Shown: positions 50,011-59,074 of the stretch, in pieces
Layout of the letters: the number at the start of each line of letters is the position of its first letter
Position numbering within the stretch: the first letter of the stretch is position 1
Assembly: GCA_963820395.1 (NCBI GenBank)
Contig: CAWGAE010000030.1
Coordinates: 99,440-163,439 of the forward strand
From: DATFVJ01 sp963820395
GTDB lineage: Bacteria > Actinomycetota > Actinomycetes > Streptosporangiales > Streptosporangiaceae
Length of the DNA: 64,000 bases
Direction of reading: 5' to 3'
The notes under the pieces: model-generated
What the model was told of the DNA's origin: nothing
Databases searched by the model: none
What the model saw: only the letters and a program-made list of their open reading frames with translations
Made by a program: the position numbers and the translations under genes

Positions 50011-51273
50011 ATGTACGGTCGGGGGCTACGGCGACGGGGCCGGGTACCGGGACTGATGCGGAGCATCGGCCCGGAGATTGTCTCGGGGGCGTCGGGTAAC
50101 GACCCCACCAACGTGGGCACGGCCGCCGTCGTCGGTGCGCAAACCATGTACCGGCTGTCCTGGGTGGCACTGCTGGTCGCCCCGCTGCTGGCCGTCGTCC
50201 TTGCCATCGCGGCCCAGGTCGGCATGGCGGCCCGCAGCGACCTGCAGTCGCTGACCTTGAAACGGTACGGCCGGCGCATGGCCGCCGTCTTGATGGTGTC
50301 GGTAGTGGTGGTCAACGTGGTCACCATCGCCGCCGACGTCCAGGCCGGAGCTGCCGGAATCGGGCTGCTGGCCGGCATCGACTCCCGCTGGATCGTATCG
50401 CCGCTGGCCCTGGCACTGGCCGGCCTGCTGCTGATCGGCAGGTACGGCCAGGTGGTGGCGGTGCTGCGCTACCTGCTGCTCGGCTTCCTGGCGTTCACCG
50501 CCGCCGCCGTCCTGGCGCACCCCGACTGGCCCCGTCTGCTGAGCGCCAGCCTGGTACCGGCCCTGTCGCTGCGCCGCGACGACCTGGCGGGCGCCCTGGC
50601 CCTGCTCGGCACCACGCTGACCAGCTACGTCTATGTGTGGGAGACCGTCCAGCGGGGGGTGGAGGAGCAGGGGGACGATGCCCTGGGCAGTGCGGCACTG
50701 ACGCGAGCCCGGGCCGGCGCCATCGTCGGCGCGGTGTTCACCGCGGTGATCCTCTGGTCCATGCTGGTCGCCTCCGCCGCCACGCTCGGCCGGCGTCACC
50801 AGCCGGTTGCCTCAGCGCAGGACGCCGCCCGGGCGCTGCGCCCGCTGGCCGGCCCACCGGCCGGGGACCTGTTCGCCGCCGGGCTGGTGATCTCGGCCGT
50901 GGTCGCCCTGCCCGTGCTGATGGCCAGCACCGCCTACGTGGTCGGCGCGCAGTTTGACTGGCGCCGCGGGCTGTCGCAGCCGATCCGCCAGGCCCGCCGC
51001 TTCTACGCAGTCCTGGCCGCGTCCGCCGGGCTCGCGGTCGCCGTCACCCTGGCCGGGGTCCCGGTGTTCGGCATGCTGGTCGCGGCCAGCGTGATCGGCG
51101 GGTTCGGCACCCCGATCGGCCTGGTGCTGCTGGTCCGCCTCGCCCGCGATCCTGAGATCATGGGCGACCGGGCCATCTCGGGGGGCCTGGCCCTCGCGGG
51201 CTGGATGATCGTCGTCGTTGTCGGCGGCCTAGGCATGCTGTTCGTGCTCGACGCAGCCTTTGGCAGCTTGTGA
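50011..51273 (+). CDS. Second Nramp-related metal transporter
   Basis: The 420-residue membrane protein has about eleven hydrophobic segments. The first-helix motif is SGASGNDPTNVGTAAVVGAQ (DPTN instead of the classical DPGN). LVAPLLAVVLAIAAQVGMAA follows as the next segment. Its C terminus is WMIVVVVGGLGMLFVLDAAF. It is clearly different from the protein at 43.7 kb. Start ATG 50011 (MYGRGLRRRGRVPG), or the ATG at 50056 (MRSIGPEIV). It overlaps the end of a truncated reductase gene on the other strand. Metal specificity is unknown. Confidence 0.82.
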   Translation: MYGRGLRRRGRVPGLMRSIGPEIVSGASGNDPTNVGTAAVVGAQTMYRLSWVALLVAPLLAVVLAIAAQVGMAARSDLQSLTLKRYGRRMAAVLMVSVVVVNVVTIAADVQAGAAGIGLLAGIDSRWIVSPLALALAGLLLIGRYGQVVAVLRYLLLGFLAFTAAAVLAHPDWPRLLSASLVPALSLRRDDLAGALALLGTTLTSYVYVWETVQRGVEEQGDDALGSAALTRARAGAIVGAVFTAVILWSMLVASAATLGRRHQPVASAQDAARALRPLAGPPAGDLFAAGLVISAVVALPVLMASTAYVVGAQFDWRRGLSQPIRQARRFYAVLAASAGLAVAVTLAGVPVFGMLVAASVIGGFGTPIGLVLLVRLARDPEIMGDRAISGGLALAGWMIVVVVGGLGMLFVLDAAFGSL

Positions 51274-51790
51274 CCTGCTTGACCGCTAGCCTGCCTGGGC
51301 TTGACCCCTCGAACGACGCCGACCCGCTGCCGATGATCACGGCAGCCTGCAGCGCGGCGGTCGGCACGCCGCTGCCGAGGAGGATGTCCCCGACTTCCCC
51401 GCGGGAGCGTAGATGCGGCGACAGGCCACTGGCACGGCCGGAAACGATGCCGCCAAGATAGACGATGCGCCTCACCCCGGCGGACCTGGCGGCATCCGCA
51501 AAGATTCCCGCCGCGTCGCGGTCCCGCTGTTCGAACGACGCGCCTGTGCCAAGGGGGTGGATGAGGTAGTAGGCCACATCGACACCCTGGAGAGCACGCC
51601 GCACCGCGGTCCCGTCCATCGCGTCGGCTACCGCGACCTCGACGTCACCGGACCAGGGCCGGCCGTCTAACTTCCCCGGGTCGCGGGCCATGCACCGGAC
51701 ACCGTAGCCCGCGGCGAGCACTTCAGGGACTAGCCGTCCGCCGATGTACCCAGATGCTCCCGTGACGAGGCAGCGCGGTGGCGAGGGCAT
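51158..51790 (-). pseudogene. NAD(P)-binding SDR (NmrA/extended type), C-terminally truncated
   Basis: The ATG at 51790 opens an SDR Rossmann domain: CLVTGASGYIGGRLVPEVLA, then DAMDGTAVRRALQGVDVAYY and AGVRRIVYLGGIVSGRASGL. About 160 residues match the family, up to AALQAAVIIGSGSASFEGSS. After this the frame reads antisense through the end of the Nramp-like gene and gives Arg-rich nonsense. In relatives the protein continues for over 100 residues. The break at about 51.30 kb suggests that an insertion or deletion joined the two convergent genes. The cofactor site (GASGYIGG) is intact; the substrate part is absent. Confidence 0.72.
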
Positions 51791-51939
51791 AACTCAAGTC
51801 TCGCAGCGGCCATCCGGGCGATCACGGCCGAGGTCGCGAGACGTTCGGCTGCCCACCAGCCAGCGGCGGTGCCCACGAGCACCTTCACCGCGGCCGCGCG
51901 GCCTCGGCTCCCCAAAGGCATGCCCGCTGGCGGTGCTCG

Positions 51940-52539
51940 TCAGGGGGCATAGGGGTCACGGCCGGTGAGGCCGAGCAGTCGGTCCAGCAGCGGGGCGCCG
52001 GCGGGTACCGGTACTGCTGCCGGGAAGACTCCGATGGCGCGCCACTGCTCCGCATGCGGGCTGATCTCCTCCCAGATGCCTTGGACCAGGTCTTCCGGCA
52101 ACCCGGGATCGACCCCGGTGACCCGAGCGATGTCGCGGGCGCGCAGCCCCCGGAACATATTGATCTGCCAGAAATACTCCCGGGCCGTGAAGTCACCGAA
52201 CGAGCAGTGTACGGTCCGGTCCAGGTCATCAAGTGCCAGCGCCGCAGCGCATGCCTTGTCGACGAAGCCCGCGAAGCTGGCCTTCGGGTTCGCGCCCAGC
52301 AGATCCCCCTTGAACGCGTCCTGGCCGACCTCAGCCATGGTGCGCCCGGCGAGCATGTCGGGCACCCATGCGTCGTCGTAGGCGTGGTAATTGATGATCT
52401 CCCGCAGAGTCGGCACGTGGCCGCTGCCCGCCCTGGCAAAGTCCGGGGGCATCGGGATGTCCCACTGGCCGTCGGCGATCTTGGCCACCACGCTGTTCAG
52501 GGCGCGGTCGGCGAGCACGAACACGTCAGCCTCGGTCAT
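51940..52539 (-). CDS. DinB-like / maleylpyruvate-isomerase-type metal protein
   Basis: ATG 52539 (MTEADVFVLADRALNSVVAK) has GAAGGGAG upstream. The product of 199 residues is a four-helix DinB fold (VPTLREIINYHAYDDAWVPD with a metal-ligand-type His, and FGDFTAREYFWQINMFRGLR). Such proteins in actinomycetes use mycothiol or bacillithiol as thiol cofactor. They are named TIGR03083/TIGR03086. The usual HxxxH set is only partly recognisable here, so activity is uncertain. The Pro-rich tail (PAAVPVPAGAPLL) is unremarkable. Confidence 0.8.
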   Translation of the reverse strand: MTEADVFVLADRALNSVVAKIADGQWDIPMPPDFARAGSGHVPTLREIINYHAYDDAWVPDMLAGRTMAEVGQDAFKGDLLGANPKASFAGFVDKACAAALALDDLDRTVHCSFGDFTAREYFWQINMFRGLRARDIARVTGVDPGLPEDLVQGIWEEISPHAEQWRAIGVFPAAVPVPAGAPLLDRLLGLTGRDPYAP

Positions 52540-52687
52540 CGTCACTCCCTTCGTCGCAGTTGCCGCAGACCCTACGACGACCCACCGACAAGACACCGGC
52601 CAGGATGGCCAGCAGCTCGCACCGAATGACCGGTTTCACGCCGCGCAGGTGCTACCCGGGCTGCGCGGGGCGACAGGAATCGCGAAC

Positions 52688-52731
52688 CGCGGCATCCTTT
52701 CGGTATCAGTATCCATAACGGCTGCCGCGCG
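52688..52731. repeat. Dispersed palindromic element, second good copy
   Basis: CGCGGCATCCTTTCGGTATC and ATCCATAACGGCTGCCGCG are imperfect mirror images. The right arm is shared letter for letter with the copy at 31471-31495. It stands between two divergent genes (DinB-like and NTF2-like). Confidence 0.7.
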
Positions 52732-52861
52732 CGAGTCACAACCAGAAACTGCGGTTGCTCAGGCGACGCATCGGCCTGGATGGAGGGGCGCGGGCCCGAA
52801 GTGAATCGTGCTGCCACTCTTAAAGCAATCGGGCCGTCTGCTCACCAGAGAGGATCCCGTT

Positions 52862-53275
52862 ATGACCAGCATCCGCGCGGACCGCATCGCATTGTTCAGC
52901 AAGCTGGAGAGCCCGGCCACCCAGCCGCAGTTCTGGGCGCGGGTCGCCGATGACGTCGACTGGACCGTGGAGGGCACCCACCCGCTGGCCGGCCGCTACC
53001 ACAGCAAGCAGAACTTCATCGACGCCACATTCAACCGGCTCGACGGCGTGCTGCAGGGCGGCATCAAGCTGCGGGTAGAGCACCTCTACGTCGACGGCGA
53101 CACCACGATCGCCGAACTGCTGTCCACCTCGACCAGCAACGAGGGCGCGCCGTTCGCGAACCGCTACTGCTGGGTCTGCCGCTTCGACGGCGACACGATC
53201 GTCGAGGTGCGGGCCTACCTGGACTCTGCGATGGTCGGCTACACCATCCTGCGAAACGAGCTCGCCAGGAAGTAA
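52862..53275 (+). CDS. NTF2/SnoaL-like protein
   Basis: A 137-residue protein starting MTSIRADRIALFSKLESPAT, with GAGAGGA upstream. The cone-shaped NTF2 fold is indicated by ARVADDVDWTVEGTHPLAGR, YHSKQNFIDATFNRLDGVLQ, and NRYCWVCRFDGDTIVEVRAY. Relatives include polyketide cyclases and small isomerases, many without known reactions. No membrane or secretion signal. It is followed by a VC0807-like gene on the opposite strand. Confidence 0.85.
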   Translation: MTSIRADRIALFSKLESPATQPQFWARVADDVDWTVEGTHPLAGRYHSKQNFIDATFNRLDGVLQGGIKLRVEHLYVDGDTTIAELLSTSTSNEGAPFANRYCWVCRFDGDTIVEVRAYLDSAMVGYTILRNELARK

Positions 53276-53295
53276 ACCCTGATCGGGCGGTTCCG

Positions 53296-53934
53296 CTATT
53301 GCTTGCGGATCTTCGTCAGGTACCAGCGGGTCCAACCGATCAGCGCCCCAAAGAAAACGATCTCCAGCGCAGCGGACACCGCGACCATCACGTGGACGGG
53401 CAGCAGGAAGATTAGCGGAACCCGGACAATCGCCTCGGTCAGCAACCCGGCGCCCCAGACGATCGATGCGGTGCGGTGCCAGTGGCGCACCGCAGCGTTT
53501 GTGCGGAACCGTTCAGACCACCCTGCGGCCCTGTCCGGTTCCCACGCCTTGGCTGCGGCCAGCGTCAGCGGATGCCCCAGCGCGACCATCATCAGGAACA
53601 TGATGCCCACCGCGGCTGTTATGATCGAATCCTTGACCAGTAAGAACCGGGCGTCGCCGGTGACGAAGGCCAGAGCCAGGCCGACGCCGAACGCGACCAC
53701 CATCAGCATGGCGAACGGGTTGGGCGTGCGGGCACGCACCGCCACCCAAAGGACCCGCGCGCCAGCGACGAGTGTCGCCCCGAGCAAGGCCGGCCAGTCT
53801 CTCACCCCGATGAGGTGCAGAGCGTAATAAGTCGCCAGGGGCAAGCCGATATCCAGCGCCAATCCCCGAATGATCGTCCTTACCGAGATTCCCGAGTCGG
53901 CGGTACCGGCCGTACTCCCAGGGTGGGCGTTCAC
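53296..53934 (-). CDS. VC0807-family membrane protein, copy 1
   Basis: A 212-residue protein with about six membrane helices. It begins with LALDIGLPLATYYALHLIGV, has FAMLMVVAFGVGLALAFVTG and ends in VSAALEIVFFGALIGWTRWY. The pattern DARFLLVKDSIITAAVGIMF is the conserved middle block of the VC0807 family (unknown function, also linked to DUF3159). The start ATG 53934 follows a GTGCACC stretch; the ribosome-binding site is only fair. A second member of the same size is at 55640-56278, on the far side of the serine-hydrolase-like gene. Confidence 0.82.
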   Translation of the reverse strand: MNAHPGSTAGTADSGISVRTIIRGLALDIGLPLATYYALHLIGVRDWPALLGATLVAGARVLWVAVRARTPNPFAMLMVVAFGVGLALAFVTGDARFLLVKDSIITAAVGIMFLMMVALGHPLTLAAAKAWEPDRAAGWSERFRTNAAVRHWHRTASIVWGAGLLTEAIVRVPLIFLLPVHVMVAVSAALEIVFFGALIGWTRWYLTKIRKQ

Positions 53935-54010
53935 CGCAAGCGTGCACCTCCTTGGTTGACCGGTTCGGCCCGTCCGGTTTGACCGGTGCGGTCCGAGCAG
54001 GGTTATCGGT

Positions 54011-55288
54011 TCACTGCTTCACTGGAGGCGCATCGTTCGGGGCCATGTAGGCACCGATCGACCGGAAGATCGTGTCGCTAGCGTTGGACTCTACCCCTTG
54101 CGAGTTGAACGCCCCGGGATCGAAGGTCGTGGCCACGGCGATGGCGGTCTTCTGGGAGGGCAGGTACGCCTCCGTGGCGCTGTAGCCGCTCAGTAGTGGG
54201 TTTTGCAGGATCCACGATCCCGAGCGCACCACGCCGAGGCCGAAGTTGTAGATGGGTACCTGTTTGAAGCACGTGCCTGCGCAGTCGGCCTGGGTGTGCC
54301 CGAAGCCGAGCAGGTTAGGGTCGGTCATGGCGTGGTAGCCCGACTTGGACAAGAGCTCGCCGGTGCCGACGGCCATCGCCGTCTTGGTCATGTCGTAGAT
54401 GTTGGTTGTCTCGTTCGCTCCGACCGGCGTCCCCCAGTCGGTGTTCCAGAACGTCGCTTCCTCATAGAACGAGACCTTCAGCGGGATCCGGAGCGCCACC
54501 TCCCGTTCGGAGCTGAACGAGTGGAGCACCGGGCTTGGGATGGAGGCGGTCTGCGAGCTGACGGTGTTGGTCAAGCCCATTGGTTCGAGCACCTGCTGGC
54601 GCAACAGCGTGGCCAGCGGCTTCTTCCCGATCATCGACAGGATCTGGCCGAGGATCATGAAGTTGGTATGCGAGTAGCTCCAGTTCGTACCCGGGGCGAA
54701 CTGCAGCGGCCGGGCGAAGGCATAGGCGAGCCGCTCCTTGTAGGTCCAGATGCGGAACGGGTCGGCATTGAAGGCCGCCAGCCAGGCCGGATCGGTCTCG
54801 AAGTCGGGATAGCCCGTGGTCTGGTTGGCCAACATCTTGAGCGTGACCTCGTTGGCCTCCGGCAACGTCGGTATCCACCGGCTGATTGTGTCATCGAGGC
54901 TCACCTTGTGCTCGTCCACGTACTCCATGAGCAACGTGCTCACGTAGGCGAAAGCGACGGCGCCATTGCGGAAATGCATGGCCGTGGTCGCCGGCTCTCC
55001 GGTGATCGACGGGCCGAACGCCTGGGTCGTCACGACGTTATTTCCCTCGGTGACTCTCACGATGACCGCCCGAAGGTGATAGGTGTTTATCGCGTTGCGG
55101 ACGATCGCGGCGATGGCTGATGCCTGCGGAGCTTGCAATGTTGTAGGCGTTGCTGGCGAAGATTTCGCGGTGGTAGCCGAGGTCGAACACGCGCTGAGCG
55201 AAACCGCCGATACGGCGAGTGCAACCGCTGCCACGGTTGGGCCTGTCGACTGGATGCGTCGACGCCATCCGATCGCGATCGTTTTCAC
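54011..55288 (-). CDS. Lipoprotein of the serine beta-lactamase fold without catalytic Ser/Lys
   Basis: A 425-residue protein with a lipoprotein signal: VAAVALAVSAVSLSACSTSA (lipobox LSAC). It should be anchored outside. The class-C-beta-lactamase-like fold is seen in VSLDDTISRWIPTLPEANEV, TLKMLANQTTGYPDFETDPA, FAPGTNWSYSHTNFMILG and QVLEPMGLTNTVSSQTASI. However, the nucleophile block that is normally FRxGSVTK reads FRNGAVAFAYVSTLLME, so Ser and Lys are Ala and Phe. The second site, normally YSN, reads YSH. It is thus unlikely to hydrolyse by the standard route and may bind peptide or cell-wall ligands. Start ATG 55288. Confidence 0.88.
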   Translation of the reverse strand: MKTIAIGWRRRIQSTGPTVAAVALAVSAVSLSACSTSATTAKSSPATPTTLQAPQASAIAAIVRNAINTYHLRAVIVRVTEGNNVVTTQAFGPSITGEPATTAMHFRNGAVAFAYVSTLLMEYVDEHKVSLDDTISRWIPTLPEANEVTLKMLANQTTGYPDFETDPAWLAAFNADPFRIWTYKERLAYAFARPLQFAPGTNWSYSHTNFMILGQILSMIGKKPLATLLRQQVLEPMGLTNTVSSQTASIPSPVLHSFSSEREVALRIPLKVSFYEEATFWNTDWGTPVGANETTNIYDMTKTAMAVGTGELLSKSGYHAMTDPNLLGFGHTQADCAGTCFKQVPIYNFGLGVVRSGSWILQNPLLSGYSATEAYLPSQKTAIAVATTFDPGAFNSQGVESNASDTIFRSIGAYMAPNDAPPVKQ

Positions 55289-55639
55289 TATTTCCTATTT
55301 CTGTTCAGACGGTGGACTGCGGCCGCAGAGTTAGTATGGAACGATTTCCTGGCTTTGGCCCCGGGATAGCCGAATGGGTCGGCGACGCAAAATGCGCCGG
55401 TCCCTCAGTGGAATGGACTTTCCCAGCCGGGCAGCTGCAGCATGGACACTCGGTCACCCCAGGCCCACGATTGTACCTGCCCGGCCCGCGGACCCCGTGA
55501 TCGCCAACCACACTGGGCGGGGCACTGCTGTGCCTTATGCCGCGCGGCGCTCGTACTCGCCGGCCTGGCGGCGCTCCCTGGTCCAGGCCAGGGCGCATGT
55601 CCAGTAGCAGGCTTGCCCCGCGGCCGGGTGCTCCGCTTG

Positions 55640-56278
55640 TCAGGTGGAAGCGAAACGCAGCCGGAGGCCGAACCTGCGCAGGACCGTGAAGAACCACAGG
55701 GCCGACACGCCGGTGCCGACCGCGATCAGGCCGACCGTGGCGGCCGTCGACAGCAGTATGAACAGCTCGAACGGCTCGGTGATCATCATGACCGCCAGCC
55801 CTGCGGTAAGCAGGAAGAAGATGCCGGCCCACAGCCACGTCGCGCCTTGGAAGAAGCGGAGCAGGCCTGGGTGGCGCGCGCCCGGGTGCCGGAGCGCGAC
55901 GACCTCGGTGGCGAGCTGGGCTACCAGCGGCCGACGGGTCCTGGCGGTCCTGGCGAACAACACGCACAACGCGAGGTTCCCGAGCGGAAACTGCAGCAGG
56001 TAGATCCAGGTGTTGCCGGTAGCGATCACAATGGCGGTCTGCAGTGTCAGCACGATCGCCGAGATCAACAACATCCCGGGCACTGCTGCGGTGATGACCT
56101 TGCGGCCGGCGACCGTCAGCCAGACGGCGCCGAGCCCGGCCAGCAGCCCCGCGTCGCGGCCATCCAGCCAAGTGGCCACGATATACGCTGCGAACGGCAG
56201 GCCAGCCGACTCAGCGGCGCTCCATCCCGCCGTACGCAGCAACTTCCACGGGCGCGGCAGCTCGAGGTGCTCGGGCAT
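55640..56278 (-). CDS. VC0807-family membrane protein, copy 2
   Basis: Start ATG 56278 (MPEHLELPRPWKLLRTAGWS) gives 212 residues, the same length as copy 1. Helices include GLLAGLGAVWLTVAGRKVIT, MLLISAIVLTLQTAIVIATG and FLLTAGLAVMMITEPFELFI. The arrangement and conserved Trp/Arg loops (FFQGATWLWAGIFFLLTAG) match the VC0807 group. The open frame reaching 56500 is not supported. It and copy 1 flank the lipoprotein gene on the same strand. The three could act together at the membrane; this is position-based inference. Confidence 0.8.
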   Translation of the reverse strand: MPEHLELPRPWKLLRTAGWSAAESAGLPFAAYIVATWLDGRDAGLLAGLGAVWLTVAGRKVITAAVPGMLLISAIVLTLQTAIVIATGNTWIYLLQFPLGNLALCVLFARTARTRRPLVAQLATEVVALRHPGARHPGLLRFFQGATWLWAGIFFLLTAGLAVMMITEPFELFILLSTAATVGLIAVGTGVSALWFFTVLRRFGLRLRFAST

Positions 56279-56516
56279 GGCGATGAGCCTACGTGGGGCC
56301 GCCGCGCCCTGGTGGGCCAATCGGCCAGGCGGATCCCCACGTTCGCATTGGGCGTCGTCAGGCCCGTGCCGGGCTCCCGGTCGGGGATCATGAGTCCGCT
56401 GAGTCGTCCCACTCAGCTGCTGGCTCGTGCCATCTCGTGAACAAGCCGACGAGGACCCGCCGCAAAATACGCCGTGACCTGCGGACGGCACCTCGCTCAT
56501 TTCGCCCGCGCCATTA

Positions 56517-56545
56517 CGCGGCAGCCGTTAGGGATAATGTACGGT
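56517..56545. repeat. Dispersed palindrome-type repeat, inverted partial copy
   Basis: CGCGGCAGCCGTTAGGGATA is the reverse complement of the arm found at 31481, 52711 and 2126. Only one arm is clear. Confidence 0.45.
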
Positions 56546-56613
56546 CCTTTCCTTCAGCGCCTGGCACCGCGGGCTGGCACGAGACGAACGTCTTTCCGAT
56601 TCTTGCCATCAGA

Positions 56614-56900
56614 TCAGCGGCCGGAGACGCCGTCGGTGGCGAGGAACTCGCGCACCTCGTGCAGGAGGCTGTCGAACGCCCGCTCGTTGGCTCGCAGGAT
56701 GTAATTGTTACTGTCGACCTCGACCAACCGGCTGCCGGGGATGAAGGAGTGCAGCTCCTCAGCCTGCTGAACCGCCAGACCCGATCGTCCTTCAGGTGCG
56801 GCATCAGCGCGGGAACCGATAGCCGCATCGCGTCGGCCGAGGCGTCCACCTTCATGCTGGACGCCTGGGTGCACGACCTGGAGACAGTCGTCGATACCAC
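56614..56900 (-). pseudogene. Alpha/beta-hydrolase-like fragment
   Basis: One frame reads LAVQQAEELHSFIPGSRLVE and VDSNNYILRANERAFDSLLH with EVREFLATDGV. This is the last part of an alpha/beta-hydrolase of the type fused to regulators. The other frame gives SVPALMPHLKDDRV. They are separated by at least one indel. No catalytic elbow or start is present. Confidence 0.5.
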
Positions 56901-56984
56901 GGGGCTGGAGCGATTCGCGAGGCCGGATTCACCCGGCCGGGGGCCGTCGCCCGTCCTGGTGAGGTCAGCGGATCACGGTCGTCA

Positions 56985-57314
56985 TCACTGGTATAGACGC
57001 CATGTTCCATCACGGATGGCCTGCTCCCTGCGTGCTCGCTGGGCCTTCCTATCGGCGCTGCCTTGCCTGCTGGCGGCGTTGCTGTTGATCCCCCACCGGG
57101 CTCCAAGCACGGCTACCGAACCGAACCCGGCAAGGGACGTGATGAATGCCAACACGGTCAAGACGTGAAGGGCCCGATGGTGCCTGTTGTACGTCTCCAA
57201 CATGATCGCGGCGACCACGTGCGCCAGTGTGACCAGCGTGAACCGCTGCAAAACCCTCTCGCGGCGCCTCCGAACCTGGTAGAGCGCCTCTTCGTGGTCG
57301 GACCAGATCATCAT
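56985..57314 (-). CDS. Small membrane hypothetical protein
   Basis: The 109-residue protein starts MMIWSDHEEALYQVRRRRER. Two hydrophobic stretches (FTLVTLAHVVAAIMLETYNR and LHVLTVLAFITSLAGFGSVA) are followed by a basic tail. No family is recognised. A ribosome-binding site (GAGGGATG) just before the ATG is fair. Possibly a membrane-anchored regulator. Confidence 0.5.
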   Translation of the reverse strand: MMIWSDHEEALYQVRRRRERVLQRFTLVTLAHVVAAIMLETYNRHHRALHVLTVLAFITSLAGFGSVAVLGARWGINSNAASRQGSADRKAQRARREQAIRDGTWRLYQ

Positions 57315-57906
57315 CCCTCGCCGGTCTCAAGCGGAGGGCCCGCAATAACCGCCAGCGTAGCGATCCAGGCGCCTCGGACGTGGGGACACGTCGCCGCCCC
57401 CACGTGTCCACCGCCGCGAACCTGCAACTGCCGCGGGCCGAAGCCGCTGGTACTGAGGTGTGTCTGAGTTAATGAATCAGTCGCGGGTTGAATCCAGCCC
57501 GGGACGGGGCGCGGCCACTGGTTCTCCCCAAGGGTCGTGGTTCGAGCGTAACCGATGCGGTTCTCGCGTGCTTGGGCGAGCCTCTCGCGGCGTGGAATTG
57601 CTCCACGGCCCCGGATGTGATCCAGCAGGCTATCACGCTCCGTCACAAGCCTGGCGCGGCCCGCGCCGCCGTTCTGGATAGCGGTCGTGTCTCCGGAACG
57701 GACGTTCTGTCGCGCCGGTCCTGGGCATGACCACCGTCTTGAGGCGAACGCGGCGTCACGGGTCAGGTCATGGGGAAATAGCCGGCTGCGAGCGATACTG
57801 GGATCGTGCCCGGGCCTTGGCGCCGTTGCGCGGTGATGACACGGTGGATCAGGCGGAACGGGATGTCGTGGACGCACGACGTGGCAACCTGACGAGGGAA
57901 GCGATC
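57315..57906. other. Gene-free stretch
   Basis: Open frames occur on both strands but without recognisable motifs. A plus frame VLACLGEPLAAWNCSTAPDV has gene-like codons but no start and no homologue that I can name. Confidence 0.4.
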
Positions 57907-58188
57907 ATGTGTGAAGGGGTGCTCGGGTTCTGGATCTCACCGCGCCGGGAAAGATCATGGGACGTGTTCCAGCAGCGAACGGCGGCGATCAAGAGTGTGG
58001 CGTCGTTGAAACAGGGCCGAATAGGACGCTCGCACTGGTATCGGGAAGTCGACACGGTCGACGCGCCCGAGCTGGCACGGGTGATGAATAGGCTGTTGGA
58101 GATCGCCCGTGATTATGGAACCGCAGTACCGATCACGGTCGTGGCACCGGGCTCGGCTCAACCCACCGCCGCGGCGGACGGCCGCTAA
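57907..58188 (+). CDS. Small hypothetical protein (93 aa)
   Basis: ATG 57907 (MCEGVLGFWISPRRERSWDV) has GAGGGAAG eight bases upstream. The soluble product contains FQQRTAAIKSVASLKQGRIG and ELARVMNRLLEIARDYGTAV and a disordered end. Nothing is recognised. The frame upstream to 57727 lacks a ribosome-binding site. Confidence 0.5.
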   Translation: MCEGVLGFWISPRRERSWDVFQQRTAAIKSVASLKQGRIGRSHWYREVDTVDAPELARVMNRLLEIARDYGTAVPITVVAPGSAQPTAAADGR

Positions 58189-58538
58189 AGCTCCTCCCCA
58201 CGAAGGTCGGCGTGTTTGCCGCCGGGCAGGTTCCAGCCGTACTGCCGCTGGCGCGGCGTCGATGCGGCGCAGGTTGGCGAGGAACTCGGCGGCGAACTGG
58301 TGGCGGCCCTGGCCCGGCCGCGGCGCATAGTGGTGGAGGGATCGGCGCGCGAGGTGGTTTCGGCGCTAGGAGCGCGCCTGGCGGGTCGTGAGTCTCATGA
58401 TGCGCCATCTTCGGGCAGCGCGGTGTGAAGAACGGCTCTCTCAGCGCAGACTTGGAGGCTGACGGGTGCCGTCTGTGCTGCCGCTGAACTGCTGGCGGCG
58501 CTCGGCATGCGGCAGGCCACCAGGAAGGGTAGCCGAGC
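58189..58538. other. Stretch with a doubtful IS110-like fragment
   Basis: The minus strand near 58250-58330 reads RHQFAAEFLANLRRIDA in one frame. That resembles a helical part of IS110-type transposases, but it is too short to annotate. No other feature. Confidence 0.25.
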
Positions 58539-58757
58539 ATGAGCAGGACACCAGCAGCGGAGTTGGCACGGATCAAGGTCCGGCACAACGAATGGAGCAT
58601 CAGGGCGGTCGAAGCCGGCCACGGTGAGGGATACACCGCCCACCGCACGTGCCCAGACCGGCGCGGCAGGGCGATGCGCATCCACGCTCTCACCGTCACC
58701 GAGTTAGACGCGAAACTGGCGGAGATCGAAGAACAGCGAGGGTCCATAGCGAGCTGA
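58539..58757 (+). CDS. Small hypothetical protein (72 aa)
   Basis: ATG 58539 (MSRTPAAELARIKVRHNEWS) is preceded by AGGGTAG. It has IRAVEAGHGEGYTAHRTCPD and TVTELDAKLAEIEEQRGSIA. Similar small proteins occur in actinomycetes, often near XRE-type regulators; that is an impression, not a match I can verify. Basic and soluble. Confidence 0.5.
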   Translation: MSRTPAAELARIKVRHNEWSIRAVEAGHGEGYTAHRTCPDRRGRAMRIHALTVTELDAKLAEIEEQRGSIAS

Positions 58758-59074
58758 GCGACAAGGCAGCGGGCGCCAGAGAGGCCGTCTGGATTCAGCA
58801 GACCCCGAGCGGCGACGTGGCCTACCTGGAGGCCGACGACCTGCAGGCCGCGCTGAAGACCTCCGGCTCCGTCGGGCTGGCCGTGTTCCCGATCGGCATC
58901 GCCTCCGGGATGCTGGTCGCGCGCTCCGGCCACCAGCCCGGCCCGGGCGCTGCCCGCGCTGCTGGCCCTGGCCGCCACCCTGGGCCTGCACCTGTGGCGG
59001 CACAACGCCGTACTGAGCATCCTGGGCGGCACCGCCGTCCAGGTCGCCCTGGCCAGCGCGTTCCCCGCCCACTG
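58757..59074 (+). pseudogene. Composite remnant: DUF6176-like piece plus AzlD C-terminal piece
   Basis: The first part reads AAGAREAVWIQQTPSGDVAY with LEADDLQAALKT, like the start of a small actinomycete monooxygenase-type domain. In another frame from about 58945 it reads ALPALLALAATLGLHLWRHN and AVLSILGGTAVQVALASAFP, the last helices of AzlD (branched-chain amino-acid exporter subunit). Neither has a complete gene. AzlC is absent. Confidence 0.5.

Noticed and set aside
57311..57877. A 188-codon minus-strand frame
   Set aside because: No domains, poor start and mixed composition.
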